Shown here piece after piece: positions 7,322 to 16,257 of a stretch of DNA of 64,000 nucleotides. Both the position numbers and the translations under genes were made by a program. The notes below the pieces were generated by a model, which made no database searches, had not been told where the DNA came from, and worked only from the letters and a program-made list of their open reading frames with translations. Positions within the stretch are counted from its first letter, which is position 1, and each line of letters opens with the position of its first letter. This stretch comes from Myxococcus flavus (GTDB lineage Bacteria; Myxococcota; Myxococcia; Myxococcales; Myxococcaceae): assembly GCF_050038885.1 (NCBI RefSeq), contig NZ_CP143624.1:2294001-2358000 (forward strand). Direction: 5' to 3'.

Positions 7322-9358
7322 CTACTTGCGCGTCCACTGGTCCAGCCAGCCCAGGACCTCGTCGTGCCACTGCACGCTGTTGGCCGGGCGCAGCACCCAG
7401 TGGTTCTCCTCCGGGAAGTAGAGCAGCTTGGACGGAATGCCCTTGCGCTGGAGCGCCGTGAAGGTGCCCAGGCCCTGCGTCTCCACCACGCGGAAGTCCT
7501 GGCCGCCGTGGATGACCATCATCGGCGTCTTCCACTTCGCGACGTGCTCGATCGGGTTGTGCTTGCTGTAGCCCGCCGGGTTCTCCCACGGCGTGCCCTT
7601 GTGCTCCCACTCCGGGAACCACAGCTCCTCGGTGTCGAAGTAGCCCATGCGCTCGTCGAGGATGCCGTCGTGGTTGACGAGGCACTTGAAGCCGTCCGGC
7701 CAGTTGCCCGCAATCCAGTTGATCATGTACCCGCCGTAGCTGGCTCCCAGCGCGCACATCTTGTCCTGGTTGATGAAGCTGTAGCGCTTGAGCGCGGCGG
7801 CCAGGCCCTTCTGCAGGTCCTCGAACGGCTTGCCACCCCAGTCATCGGAGATGGAGTCCGTGAAGGCCTGCCCGTAGCCCGTGGAGCCGTGGAAGTCGAC
7901 CATGACGGCCACGTAGCCACGCCCCGCGTACACCTGCGGGTTCCACCGGTAATGGAAGTGGTTGCCGAACGAACCCTGCGGACCGCCGTGGATGAGGAAG
8001 GCCAGCGGGTACTTCTTCTTCGGGTCGAAGTTCACCGGCTTCACGACGTAGGCGTAGACCGTCTCGTTGTTCCAGCCGGGGAACGAGAACTGCTCGAAGC
8101 CACCGAAGCGGATGCGCGCCAGCGCGTCCTGGTTCACCTGGGTGAGCTGACGCGAGCCCGAGCCGTCCGCGTTCATCACGTGCAGGTCCGCGGGCGAGTC
8201 CAGGTCGTCGTACACGTAGACGATGCGGCCACCCGCCGCGGGCTGCGGCGCGTCCGCGCTGCCTTCCTTCGTGAGCTGGGTGGGCTTGCCCGTGGCCACG
8301 TCCAGCGCGAAGACGGGCTGCTGGCCGATGTGCCCGGCGCTCGCGTACAGCGTCTTGCCGTCCGGGCTCCACGCGAGGCTGCCGACGGAGCGGTCCCAGT
8401 CCTGGGTGAGCACGCGCTCCTGGCCACCCGGCCACGTGCGCAGGATGACGCGGTAGCGGTCCGCCTCGAAGCCGGGGCGGGACATGGCCAGGTACGCCAG
8501 CGTCTTGCCGTCCGGGCTGAAGACGGGGCTGGTGTCGGTGGCGCGGTTCTTCTCCGTCAGCTTGCGCGGCTTCGTCTTGCCGTCGATGGGCGCGACGAAG
8601 AGGTCCAGGTCCGTGGACCAGGCCTCGGCGCGGCCCACGTCACGCGCGGCGAAGACGATGCTCTTGTTGTCCGGCGTGAAGGTGAACTCCTCCGCGCCGC
8701 CGAAGGGCTTGGAGGGGCTGTCCGCGTCCATGCCCTTCATCACGTCCACGGGCGCGCCGCCGGCCACGGGGACGACGAAGACGTGCGAGCGCCGCCCGTC
8801 CTTCCACGTGTCCCAGTGACGGACGAAGAGCTTGTCATACGTGCGGCCGGTGGCCTTGCGCTTGGAGCGCTCCTCCTCGCGCTGCGTGTTGCACTCCAGC
8901 GTGGGGCAGTCCGGGAAGACCTCCAGCGCCACGGCCAGGCGCGTGCCGTCCGGCGACAGGCGGAAGGCGCCCACGTCCAGGGGCAGCTTCGTCACCTGCA
9001 CGGCCTCGCCGCCGTCCACGGGCAGGCGCCACACCTGCGACGAGCCGCCGCGCGAGGACAGGAAGAAGAGGCTCTTTCCGTCCGGCGCCCAGGTGGGCTC
9101 GGAGTCCCCCGCCGGATGCGAGGTGAGCTGGCGCGGCGCGGCGTTTCCGTCGACGCCGACGAGCCACAGGTCGGTGAGCCCCCGGTTGGCCTCCATGTCC
9201 GTGGTGCGCAGGACGTAGGCGACCTGCTTCCCATCCGGAGAGACGCGCGGGCTGCTCAGCCGGCGCATCGTAATCATGTCGTGGTGGGTGAATGGCTGGG
9301 GCCGGGCCGGCGCCGGGGTAGCGCCCAGGGCCAGGGCCGCGAGAAGCGACAGCGGCAA
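7322..9358 (-). CDS. S9 family (prolyl oligopeptidase-type) exported peptidase
   Basis: A serine peptidase that cleaves short peptides. The best start is a TTG at 9358, with AGGAG seven bases upstream (9365-9369), giving a signal peptide (P-L-S-L-L-A-A-L-A-L-G-A-T-P-A-P-A) and a 678-residue protein. The longer open frame upstream lacks signal features. The N-terminal half is a WD40-like propeller with repeated S-P-D-G-K / W-S-P-D-G-K-T-L motifs. The C-terminal alpha/beta-hydrolase domain shows H-G-G-P-Q-G-S-F, nucleophile G-A-S-Y-G-G-Y, Asp in H-G-G-Q-D-F-R-V and His in E-E-N-H-W-V. All catalytic residues are therefore present, and the acylaminoacyl-peptidase subgroup fits. A periplasmic location is inferred. 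Confidence 0.92.
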   Translation of the reverse strand: MPLSLLAALALGATPAPARPQPFTHHDMITMRRLSSPRVSPDGKQVAYVLRTTDMEANRGLTDLWLVGVDGNAAPRQLTSHPAGDSEPTWAPDGKSLFFLSSRGGSSQVWRLPVDGGEAVQVTKLPLDVGAFRLSPDGTRLAVALEVFPDCPTLECNTQREEERSKRKATGRTYDKLFVRHWDTWKDGRRSHVFVVPVAGGAPVDVMKGMDADSPSKPFGGAEEFTFTPDNKSIVFAARDVGRAEAWSTDLDLFVAPIDGKTKPRKLTEKNRATDTSPVFSPDGKTLAYLAMSRPGFEADRYRVILRTWPGGQERVLTQDWDRSVGSLAWSPDGKTLYASAGHIGQQPVFALDVATGKPTQLTKEGSADAPQPAAGGRIVYVYDDLDSPADLHVMNADGSGSRQLTQVNQDALARIRFGGFEQFSFPGWNNETVYAYVVKPVNFDPKKKYPLAFLIHGGPQGSFGNHFHYRWNPQVYAGRGYVAVMVDFHGSTGYGQAFTDSISDDWGGKPFEDLQKGLAAALKRYSFINQDKMCALGASYGGYMINWIAGNWPDGFKCLVNHDGILDERMGYFDTEELWFPEWEHKGTPWENPAGYSKHNPIEHVAKWKTPMMVIHGGQDFRVVETQGLGTFTALQRKGIPSKLLYFPEENHWVLRPANSVQWHDEVLGWLDQWTRK

Positions 9359-9547
9359 GGCAGTCTCCTGGTTCAGTCGCCCCGCGGTCACCCCACCCGA
9401 GGGGTGCGTCACGGGCACGGTTGTCGGAGGTGGACGCTGCCTGCTACGGCCCGCCCTGTCCACCTTCGCGTACCCGGGGTGCACCCGCACGCATTCGCGG
9501 CGCACTCCGTCATGACGCGGCGCCTCGACGCGGTTAGACACGGCCGC

Positions 9548-10168
9548 ATGAGCGAGCCCGTCACCCTGCGCGTGTGGTCCGATTACGTCTGCCCCTGGTG
9601 CTACATCGGCTACGCCGAGGTCCAGAAGCTGAAGAAGGAGTACGACGTCCAGGTGGACTGGCGTCCCTTCTACCTGCGCCCGGAGACGCCTCCCGAGGGC
9701 CTGCCCCTCCCCGATTACGTGCGCGAGAAGATGAAGGACCCGAACAACCCGCTGAAGCTCCGCGCCCAGGCAGCCGGGCTCGCCCTGGTGATGCGGGACA
9801 TCACCCCGTCCACCCGCCGCGCCCACGAGGCCACGGAGTACGCCCGCGAGCAGGGCAAGCTGGAGCCGTTCCACGGCGCCGTCCTGCGCCGCTACTGGAG
9901 CGAGGGTCAGGACCTCTGGCAGTGGGACACGCTCCGGGGCGCCGCCGAGGAGGCGGGCCTGGACCCGGACGCGATGCAGCGCGCAGTGGAAGACGGGCGC
10001 TACACGAAGGTCGTGGAGGACGCCATCCAGGAGGCGCGCACCCTCGGCGTCAGCGCGGTGCCCACCTTCGTCATCGGCGAGCGCTTCGGCCTCCAGGGCG
10101 CGCAGGAGTACCCCGTGTTCCAGGAAGCCATGCGCCGCCTGGGCGCGACGCCCCGCGCGCAGCGCTGA
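9548..10168 (+). CDS. DsbA family (FrnE-like) thiol oxidoreductase
   Basis: A 206-residue cytoplasmic protein starting at ATG 9548, the first Met matching the family N-terminus; it sits at the 3' end of a much longer open frame that is an artefact of high GC. A thioredoxin-fold redox motif S-D-Y-V-C-P-W-C-Y-I-G sits at residues ~12-22. The helical insertion contains H-E-A-T-E-Y-A-R-E-Q-G-K. The cis-Pro loop G-V-S-A-V-P-T-F-V-I-G-E-R-F-G-L-Q-G-A-Q is characteristic of FrnE/2-hydroxychromene-2-carboxylate isomerase relatives. Likely a protein-disulfide or GST-kappa-like oxidoreductase; the natural substrate is unknown. It is divergent from the S9 peptidase and convergent with the FliB-like gene. 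Confidence 0.9.
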   Translation: MSEPVTLRVWSDYVCPWCYIGYAEVQKLKKEYDVQVDWRPFYLRPETPPEGLPLPDYVREKMKDPNNPLKLRAQAAGLALVMRDITPSTRRAHEATEYAREQGKLEPFHGAVLRRYWSEGQDLWQWDTLRGAAEEAGLDPDAMQRAVEDGRYTKVVEDAIQEARTLGVSAVPTFVIGERFGLQGAQEYPVFQEAMRRLGATPRAQR

Positions 10169-10185
10169 GGGGCCTCAGAGCCCCT
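10168..10185. terminator. Short hairpin between convergent genes
   Basis: AGGGGC (10168-10173) pairs with GCCCCT (10180-10185) around a 6-nt loop, spanning the 6-bp gap between two convergent stops. It is short, so only a possible terminator. Confidence 0.4.
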
Positions 10186-11455
10186 TGAGCAGCACGAGCA
10201 TCCGGCCGAGCGTCTCGGCGCCCCCGCTCCCCGCCAGCCCCTGGGCGAGGGAGTGGAGCTGGGGCGCCTGCTCGACATGCTTGGCGATGAGCTGGAAGCA
10301 CTCCACCGCCGAGGCGTCCAATCTCGAGCGCGCCTCCTCCGTGTCCGCCCCGCCCGCCGCGCAGAGCGCCACCACCGAGGGGTGACCGAAGAGCGTCCAG
10401 CAGAGGACCGCCTCGCGGAGCACCATGCGGAACACGTAGTCCAGCACGCCGGGCGCGTCCGTGAAGGGCCGGCGCAGCCAGTGATTCACAGCGTGGTGGC
10501 GGAAGTACTGCTCCACCCTCGCGGCCAAGCCGGGTGACAGCCGCGCGCGCCGCTCCGCGTGGAGACGCCAGGCGTTGTCAGGCACCAGGTCCGCGCCGCC
10601 GTAGGACTCCAGCACCAGGTCCACCAGCGTCAGGAAGCGCTCGCTCTGGACGGCGCCCCGGCGGGCCCTCAGCACGGTGGCGCAGATGCCTGCCCACGGG
10701 CCTCCCGGCAGGTCCAGCGCCGCGAAGCCATCGTGCAGCCCCGCCAGCGTCTCCGGCAGGGAGAACGCGTGCAGCACCTCTGTCAGCAGCGCCTCCGCGC
10801 CCTCGCGCGCGCCGCCGCGAAACACCTCCGTGCCCTGGAAGTAGAAGCCGTCCAGCCGGAGCCCCAGCTGCCCCAGCGCGAACAGCCGCGCGGCGAAGGG
10901 CAGCTCCTGACGCTGGAGCAGGGCCAGCGCGGTGGCGCGCACGGCGCTCGCATGCCGTGTCCACGCGTCCCCGGCGTCCGTGTCCAGAGGCCGCGCCGCC
11001 TCGGGACGGATGGCGAGCGACTCGGGCACCGGCACCGGCTCCACGGCGTCCTCCGCCAGCAGGCACAGGCGGGCCACCTCGGGACAGGCGAGCGAGCCGG
11101 CCACCTCCAGCCCGTGCATCCAGCGGGTGGCGACGCGGGGGAAGGTGGCGCAGGCGTCCGGCAGCGCGGGCTCGCCGTAGGCGCGGTGCAGAGAGCACGT
11201 CTTCCGCGCATCCAGGAACACGCAATGGCCGTCGTCGCGCTTCGCGATGACGGCCTCATCCCCGGGAGCAGCGCCGGGCTCGGAGCGGATGAAGGTGTCC
11301 ACCCGCTCCGCGTCCGGGCCTCCCGCCACGGCTTCGCGCAGGCGGCGCAAGTGCGCCTCGCTGACGGGGACGACGAGCCCCGCGCAGCAGGTGTCCTCGC
11401 AGTCCTGCGCGAGGCACCGGAAGCGCGTCATGTACCGAGGCGCGGTGGCCGTCAT
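10175..11455 (-). CDS. FliB-like Cys-cluster protein (flagellin lysine-N-methylase family)
   Basis: A 426-residue protein. Its N-terminus R-Y-M-T-R-F-R-C-L-A-Q-D-C-E-D-T-C-C-A-G-L-V-V-P-V matches the opening of FliB-type lysine methylases, where Enterobacteria methylate flagellin. Further conserved Cys follow in C-V-F-L-D-A-R-K-T-C-S-L-H-R-x-Y-G and L-P-D-A-C-A-T-F-P-R, giving a metal (probably Fe-S) cluster pattern. The C-terminal part is helical with W-L-R-R-P-F and a conserved Y-V-F-R-M-V-L-R-E-A. Myxobacteria generally lack flagella, so another protein substrate is implied. The upstream gene, on the same strand, is the PilZ-Hsp70 fusion, whose stop lies 9 bp before this start, so co-transcription is likely. 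Confidence 0.75.
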   Translation of the reverse strand: MTATAPRYMTRFRCLAQDCEDTCCAGLVVPVSEAHLRRLREAVAGGPDAERVDTFIRSEPGAAPGDEAVIAKRDDGHCVFLDARKTCSLHRAYGEPALPDACATFPRVATRWMHGLEVAGSLACPEVARLCLLAEDAVEPVPVPESLAIRPEAARPLDTDAGDAWTRHASAVRATALALLQRQELPFAARLFALGQLGLRLDGFYFQGTEVFRGGAREGAEALLTEVLHAFSLPETLAGLHDGFAALDLPGGPWAGICATVLRARRGAVQSERFLTLVDLVLESYGGADLVPDNAWRLHAERRARLSPGLAARVEQYFRHHAVNHWLRRPFTDAPGVLDYVFRMVLREAVLCWTLFGHPSVVALCAAGGADTEEARSRLDASAVECFQLIAKHVEQAPQLHSLAQGLAGSGGAETLGRMLVLLKGL

Positions 11456-11464
11456 GGCGGGAAG

Positions 11465-14400
11465 CTACTTCCGGCCCAGCGCCTTCTTCAGGAAGCCCCA
11501 GAAGCCACCCGCGCGTTCCTTGAGGTCGGCGCCGCGGCGCTCCTCGGCGGCCTTCACGGACTCCTTGCTGACCTGGAGCTGCTTCTGGAGCTCCTCGGGC
11601 GAGTAGCGCGTGGCCAGCGTGGCCTTCACTTCCTTGCGCGTGGAGTACTCGCGCGCCTCCACGTGCAGCACGCATTCGGAGTCGAGCTTGAGCGTCACCG
11701 CCACGCGCACGGAGCCCTTCGGGCCCTTGGGCAGGCCCTCGATGCGCACGGTGCCCAGGTACTCGTTGGCGGAGATGTGGCTGTCCTCGCCCTGGAAGAT
11801 GGACAGCTCCAGCGCCTCCTCGTTGTCCTTCGTCGTGTTGATGGCGAAGGAGCGCTGCGCGGGCAGCGGGCTGTTGCGCTCGATGACACGCTTGAAGGCG
11901 CCGCCGGGCATGGCCACGCCCACCGTCATCGGCAGCACGTCGATGAGCACCACGCTGCTCACCTTGTCCACGGAGCCGGAGTAGAGCGCCGCGCCCAGGG
12001 CCACCGCCTCGTCCGCGTTGACGCTCGCCTGCGGCCCCTTGCCGAAGAGCGACTTGAGCTTGTCGCGCACCAGCGGCATGCGGCTCATGCCGCCCACGAG
12101 GATGATGTCGTCCACCTCGGAGGCCTTCAGCTTCGCGTCCAGGAGCACGTCGCGCACCACGTCGATGGTGCGGCTGAGCAGCGGCTCGCAGATCTTCTCC
12201 AGCTCCTGCCGGTTGAGGACGACGCGCAGGTCCCGCGGCCTGCCCGAGTCGTCCATCATCAACATCGGGATGTGGACCTCGAAGGTGCTGCGCTCGGACA
12301 GGCCCATCTTCGCGCGCTCGGCGGCGTCGCTCACGCGCGACAGGGCGATGCCGTCGCCCGTGAAGGCGATGCCCTCCTTCTCCTGGAAGCGCGCCAGCAG
12401 GTAGTCGACGATGAGGTTGTCGAAGTCGATACCGCCCAGGAAGATGTCGCCGCCGGTGCCGAGCACCTCGAAGACGTTCTTCTCGATTTTCAGAATCGTG
12501 GCGTCGAAGGTTCCGCCGCCCAGGTCGTAGACGAGCACCTTCTTGTTGAGCTCGCGGTTGAGGCCGTAGGCGAGCGCGGCGGAGGTGGGCTCGTTGAGGA
12601 TGCGCTCCACCTTGAGGCCCGCGAGGATGCCGGACTTGCGCACGGCCTCACGCTGCGGCTCGGAGTAGTACGCGGGCACCGTCACCACCGCGCGCTCCAC
12701 CTTCTGGTTGAGGTGGGCCTCCGCCATCTCCTTGCACTCGCGGAGGATGATGGCCTGCACCTCTTCCAGCGACAGCGCGGTGTCCGCCAGCCGCACGGCG
12801 GCGCGGCCCGCGGAGTCGGGGACGATGTCGTAGTGGAAGCGCTCGCGGACCTGGTTCACCACGGCGCTGTCATAGGGGCGCCCGACGAGCCGCTTCGCGC
12901 CGTAGATGGTGTGCTGGGGGCGCAGCACCAGCTGGTTCTTCGCCCGGTGGCTGACGAGCAGCTTGTTCTGCGCGTTGAGGGAGATGACGGAGGGGATGGT
13001 GTTGTAGCCCTCGCGCGAGCGCAGCACGATGGGCCGGCCGTTGGAGAGCAGCGCCACGCACGAGTTCGTGGTTCCCAGGTCGATGCCGATGACGGGCCCC
13101 GTGCCACTGAGCGGGCCCGGCGGGGGCAGGAACACCGTCTTCGGCAAGCCGTGCTCGTCGAGCGCGGGCGCCTGGGCGGGCGCCTTCGCCACGGCGGGCG
13201 CGAGCACCGTGGGCGTCGCCGATGGCTCGGGCGCACGGGGCGCCTCACGACGCACCTGCGGCAGCCCTTGCTGGGGCGGCGGAGGCGGAGCCACGGGCGG
13301 AGGCGGAGGCGGCCGGACCGCCGCGGGCGGCTGCGCGGGCGCGGGCGGAGGCACCGGCGCCGCGCGCGGAGGCGGCGGCGGGGCAACGGGAGGGGCCTCG
13401 GTCACGTCATCGGACAGGTCGAGATCGAACTCGATGCTGCCGCCCCCGGAGCGGGCCGCGGCCGGCGCGGGCGGCGGTGACGGCTTCCGCGTGTCCTCCG
13501 TCACGGCGAAGTCGAACTCGAAGGCGCCACCGCCGGAAACAGGCGCGGGCGGAGGCGCGCGCGGTGGGGGCGGCGGGGCGATGGGAGGCGCCTCGGTCAC
13601 GTCGTCGGACAGGTCGAGGTCGAACTCGATGCTGCCGCCCCCGGAGCGGGCCGTGGCCGGCGCGGGCGGCGGCACCGGAGCACGTGGCTGCGGTGGCGCT
13701 GGAGGCCGAGCCACTGGCGGCGCGGGCTCGGCGTCGCTCAGGTCCAGGTCGAACTCGAAGGCGCCGCCCCCTGAGACGGCCGCGGGCGCGGTGGGAGCCG
13801 GCGCACGCGGTGGAGGCCGCGTGGCCGCGGGCTCCACGTCGCCCAGGTCCAGCTCGAACTCGAAGGCGCCGCCGCTCGCGGGGGCCACACTCGGCGGTGG
13901 CGGTGACGCGCGAGGCGGCTCCGCCACCACGTCGCCCAGGTCCAGCTCGAACTCCAGTGCCGCCCCGCCCGATGGCGCGGTGGACTGCGGCTCGACCTCC
14001 AGCGAGATGCCGACTTCGATGGGCGGCTCGTCGAGCGGCGCCCCCATGGCCACGGGGGCCTCGCTGGACGGGCTCTCGAGTTCGAACTCGAAGCCGGGCA
14101 GCGGCTCGTCGACCTCCGGCACCGCGGGCGGCGGGGGCGTGCTCGCGATGAGCTCGTCGAGCGGAATGTCCACGTCATCCGCGGCAACGGGAGGCGGCGG
14201 CGAATACGAGACGGGCACCCCGGTGGGCGCGGGCGCCGGAGAGAAATCGAAGGGCTCGTCCAGGGTGCCAGGCGCGGCCGCGTTGCTGTCCGGCTCGATG
14301 TCATCGAACAGCGAGTCGAGCCCCATGCCACCCGGCTCGGCGGGCGCGGGACGTGCGGGCGCCACGGGGCGCGGCTGCACCGGCGCCACGGGCGCGGGAC

Positions 14401-14884
14401 GCGCCTGGACGGGAGGCACGGGCGCGGGGCGAGGCTGCATCGGCGCCACGGACGGCGCGACCGCGGGGGCCACGGCAGGCGCAATCGACGGGGCCACGGA
14501 CGGCGCAATCGAGGGCAGCGGCTGGGCAGCGGGCCCGCCGGCATCCGCGACGGCCTTGCGCATCGTCATCATCTCGACGAGCGCGCGGCTCGACGTGTCC
14601 AGTTCCTCGAACTGGAGGCCCATGCCCGGGGGCCCCGCGGGGTCACCCACTTCACGGACCCAGCGGACCATCGCGGTGCCACGAAGCACGCGCACACCGC
14701 CGGCGATCTGCACCTCGAACTTGACGGGGGTCCCCACCGACTGCGGTGTGCGCGAGCGGATGAACATCCCACCCGGGCTCAGGTTCGTGGCGAACTCCTC
14801 CGCGAAGCTCCCCACGCTCTCATGTTTCAGCTTCACCAGCAGGCCAACTGCCTTCCTGTCCGTGGTGCGCCTGCCTTGATCCAT
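11465..14884 (-). CDS. PilZ - repetitive linker - Hsp70 fusion protein
   Basis: The start at ATG 14884 gives 1139 residues. Residues ~5-110 form a PilZ-type domain of the TIGR02266 kind common in myxobacteria (R-K-A-V ... N-L-S-P-G-G-M-F-I-R-S ... G-M-G-L-Q-F-E-E-L). Residues ~115-590 are a low-complexity Pro/Ala linker with at least six repeats of the type F-E-F-D-L-D-L-S-D or F-E-L-D-L-G-D. From about 597 an Hsp70 ATPase begins (I-G-I-D-L-G-T-T-N-S), with V-Y-D-L-G-G-G-T-F-D, V-P-A-Y-Y-S and V-G-G-M-S-R-M-P, then a substrate-binding domain truncated to a short lid. Cyclic-di-GMP control of a chaperone is conceivable, but the classical RxxxR plus D/NxSxxG signature appears incomplete (only N-L-S-P-G-G is obvious). 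It is directly upstream of the FliB-like gene. Confidence 0.9.
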   Translation of the reverse strand: MDQGRRTTDRKAVGLLVKLKHESVGSFAEEFATNLSPGGMFIRSRTPQSVGTPVKFEVQIAGGVRVLRGTAMVRWVREVGDPAGPPGMGLQFEELDTSSRALVEMMTMRKAVADAGGPAAQPLPSIAPSVAPSIAPAVAPAVAPSVAPMQPRPAPVPPVQARPAPVAPVQPRPVAPARPAPAEPGGMGLDSLFDDIEPDSNAAAPGTLDEPFDFSPAPAPTGVPVSYSPPPPVAADDVDIPLDELIASTPPPPAVPEVDEPLPGFEFELESPSSEAPVAMGAPLDEPPIEVGISLEVEPQSTAPSGGAALEFELDLGDVVAEPPRASPPPPSVAPASGGAFEFELDLGDVEPAATRPPPRAPAPTAPAAVSGGGAFEFDLDLSDAEPAPPVARPPAPPQPRAPVPPPAPATARSGGGSIEFDLDLSDDVTEAPPIAPPPPPRAPPPAPVSGGGAFEFDFAVTEDTRKPSPPPAPAAARSGGGSIEFDLDLSDDVTEAPPVAPPPPPRAAPVPPPAPAQPPAAVRPPPPPPVAPPPPPQQGLPQVRREAPRAPEPSATPTVLAPAVAKAPAQAPALDEHGLPKTVFLPPPGPLSGTGPVIGIDLGTTNSCVALLSNGRPIVLRSREGYNTIPSVISLNAQNKLLVSHRAKNQLVLRPQHTIYGAKRLVGRPYDSAVVNQVRERFHYDIVPDSAGRAAVRLADTALSLEEVQAIILRECKEMAEAHLNQKVERAVVTVPAYYSEPQREAVRKSGILAGLKVERILNEPTSAALAYGLNRELNKKVLVYDLGGGTFDATILKIEKNVFEVLGTGGDIFLGGIDFDNLIVDYLLARFQEKEGIAFTGDGIALSRVSDAAERAKMGLSERSTFEVHIPMLMMDDSGRPRDLRVVLNRQELEKICEPLLSRTIDVVRDVLLDAKLKASEVDDIILVGGMSRMPLVRDKLKSLFGKGPQASVNADEAVALGAALYSGSVDKVSSVVLIDVLPMTVGVAMPGGAFKRVIERNSPLPAQRSFAINTTKDNEEALELSIFQGEDSHISANEYLGTVRIEGLPKGPKGSVRVAVTLKLDSECVLHVEAREYSTRKEVKATLATRYSPEELQKQLQVSKESVKAAEERRGADLKERAGGFWGFLKKALGRK
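13399..13680. repeat. Long direct repeat inside the PilZ-Hsp70 linker
   Basis: Two nearly identical blocks of roughly 75-80 bp, about 189 bp apart, encode G-G-G-S-I-E-F-D-L-D-L-S-D-D-V-T-E-A-P-P. More diverged copies of the F-D-L-D-L unit extend to about 14100. The pattern indicates expansion by tandem duplication. Confidence 0.75.
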
Positions 14885-15028
14885 GGCGAGGACAATCGCG
14901 GTACGCGACCCGCCGCTCAAGTAGGTTTTGCCCCCTTGCCTCCCCTCCCGGCGAATGGTCAACGTCAGGTGGACAAACTGACTACCTGCACCTTCCCATA
15001 ATCTTCGCGGCGTCCCTCGGGAGCCCCC

Positions 15029-16171
15029 ATGAGCGCCATCCCCCTCGCAGTCCCAGCCCCCGCGAGCGCGGGCTGGCTCGTCGACCGGCGGCACGACCTG
15101 CTATCCACGGTGGGCGGCTTCGCCGTGAGCCTCGCGCTGGTCGGACTCCATGTCTGGGGCGGCGTCAGCAGCCTGGTGCTGTGGTGGGCCTGGGTGCTGG
15201 CGCTGGACGGTCCCCACCTGTTCGCGACCGTGTCCCGCACCTATCTGGATGCGCGGGAGCGGCAGACGCGGCGGCGCCTGCTGCTGGGCAGCCTGGCCTG
15301 GTTCGCCGCGGGGCCGGTGTCCTTCGGCCTGTCAGCGGCGCTGGGAACGAAGCTGCCCTTCGCCCTCTTCATGACGCTGGCCGCGCTGTGGGCGTACTGG
15401 CACGTGGTGCGGCAGCACTACGGCATCATGGTGCTGTATCAGCGCAAGGGGGGTGAGTCGCTGCCACTGGACCGACGGCTCGACAGCGTGACGCTGTACA
15501 CGGGGCTCCTGGCCCCTTTCGTCGCGTTCGCGGTGACCCATTCGGGGGCGCGCAAGCAGCTGGGCTTGCTGGGCCCGCCCACGTGGGAGCCAGTGGTGGC
15601 CGGGGCGTGCTTCACCGGCGTGCTGGCGCTGGTGGTGCTCTACGCGGGCCGGCAGGTGCAGCGCCACCGCGCGGGGCTGAAGGTGAACGGCCCGAAGCTG
15701 CTGATGATGGGCTCGGCGCTGGCGCTGACGGCCGTGGTGTTCTGGCCCCCTGTCGCGGCGCGCATGGACTTCATCATGTTCGCCGTCGCGGTGACGGCGT
15801 TCCACAACGTGCAGTACCACGGCGTGGTCTGGTTCTATCACCGCAACCGCTACCACGCGGCGGGCGTGGACCCCACACCGTTCGGCTGGGCGCCCAAGGT
15901 GAGCCAGCGCTTCATCATCTACGCGGCGTGCGGTGTCGTGTTCACACTGCTGTACCGGGGCCTGGGCTGCGGCTTCGGCGCGCACCCGGGCTGCGGCGCC
16001 TTCGACTCGAGGATGGCACTGGGCGCGGGGCTCACGCTGCGCAACCTGATGGAGTGCTTCATCTGGGGCTTCGCGCTCCACCATTACTACCTGGATCAAA
16101 AAATCTGGCGCGTGAGCCGGGACACAGGGCTGCACCGGGACCTGAAGCTCGGGACGGCACCGGCCGCCTGA
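15029..16171 (+). CDS. Polytopic membrane protein of unknown function
   Basis: A 380-residue protein starting at ATG 15029, with GGGAG six bases upstream. About eight to nine hydrophobic helices are visible, for example G-G-F-A-V-S-L-A-L-V-G-L, L-V-L-W-W-A-W-V-L-A-L and A-L-F-M-T-L-A-A-L-W-A-Y-W-H. Conserved-looking charged or aromatic clusters lie between helices: D-G-P-H-L-F-A-T-V-S-R-T-Y, A-Y-W-H-V-V-R-Q-H-Y-G and A-F-H-N-V-Q-Y-H-G-V-V-W-F-Y-H-R-N-R-Y. The His-rich motifs inside the membrane could bind metal or haem, but I do not recognise the family. It is divergent from the PilZ-Hsp70 gene across a 144-bp gap. Confidence 0.8.
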   Translation: MSAIPLAVPAPASAGWLVDRRHDLLSTVGGFAVSLALVGLHVWGGVSSLVLWWAWVLALDGPHLFATVSRTYLDARERQTRRRLLLGSLAWFAAGPVSFGLSAALGTKLPFALFMTLAALWAYWHVVRQHYGIMVLYQRKGGESLPLDRRLDSVTLYTGLLAPFVAFAVTHSGARKQLGLLGPPTWEPVVAGACFTGVLALVVLYAGRQVQRHRAGLKVNGPKLLMMGSALALTAVVFWPPVAARMDFIMFAVAVTAFHNVQYHGVVWFYHRNRYHAAGVDPTPFGWAPKVSQRFIIYAACGVVFTLLYRGLGCGFGAHPGCGAFDSRMALGAGLTLRNLMECFIWGFALHHYYLDQKIWRVSRDTGLHRDLKLGTAPAA

Positions 16172-16257
16172 CCGCCGGCCCGCCGGGCGCCCAGGAGGCG
16201 ACATCTGCGTGTCGGAACGGAGGCACGGCGCGAATCCGGTGATAGCGTGCGCCGCGA

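Noticed and set aside
7079..9547. Very long plus-strand open frame antisense to the S9 peptidase gene
   Set aside because: It is a high-GC shadow frame; only its last part (from 9548) encodes a recognisable DsbA-like protein, and the opposite strand holds a complete peptidase.
10175..11455. Evidence for flagella from a FliB-like gene
   Set aside because: No other flagellar gene is present, and the family occurs in non-flagellated myxobacteria; only the protein family is claimed.
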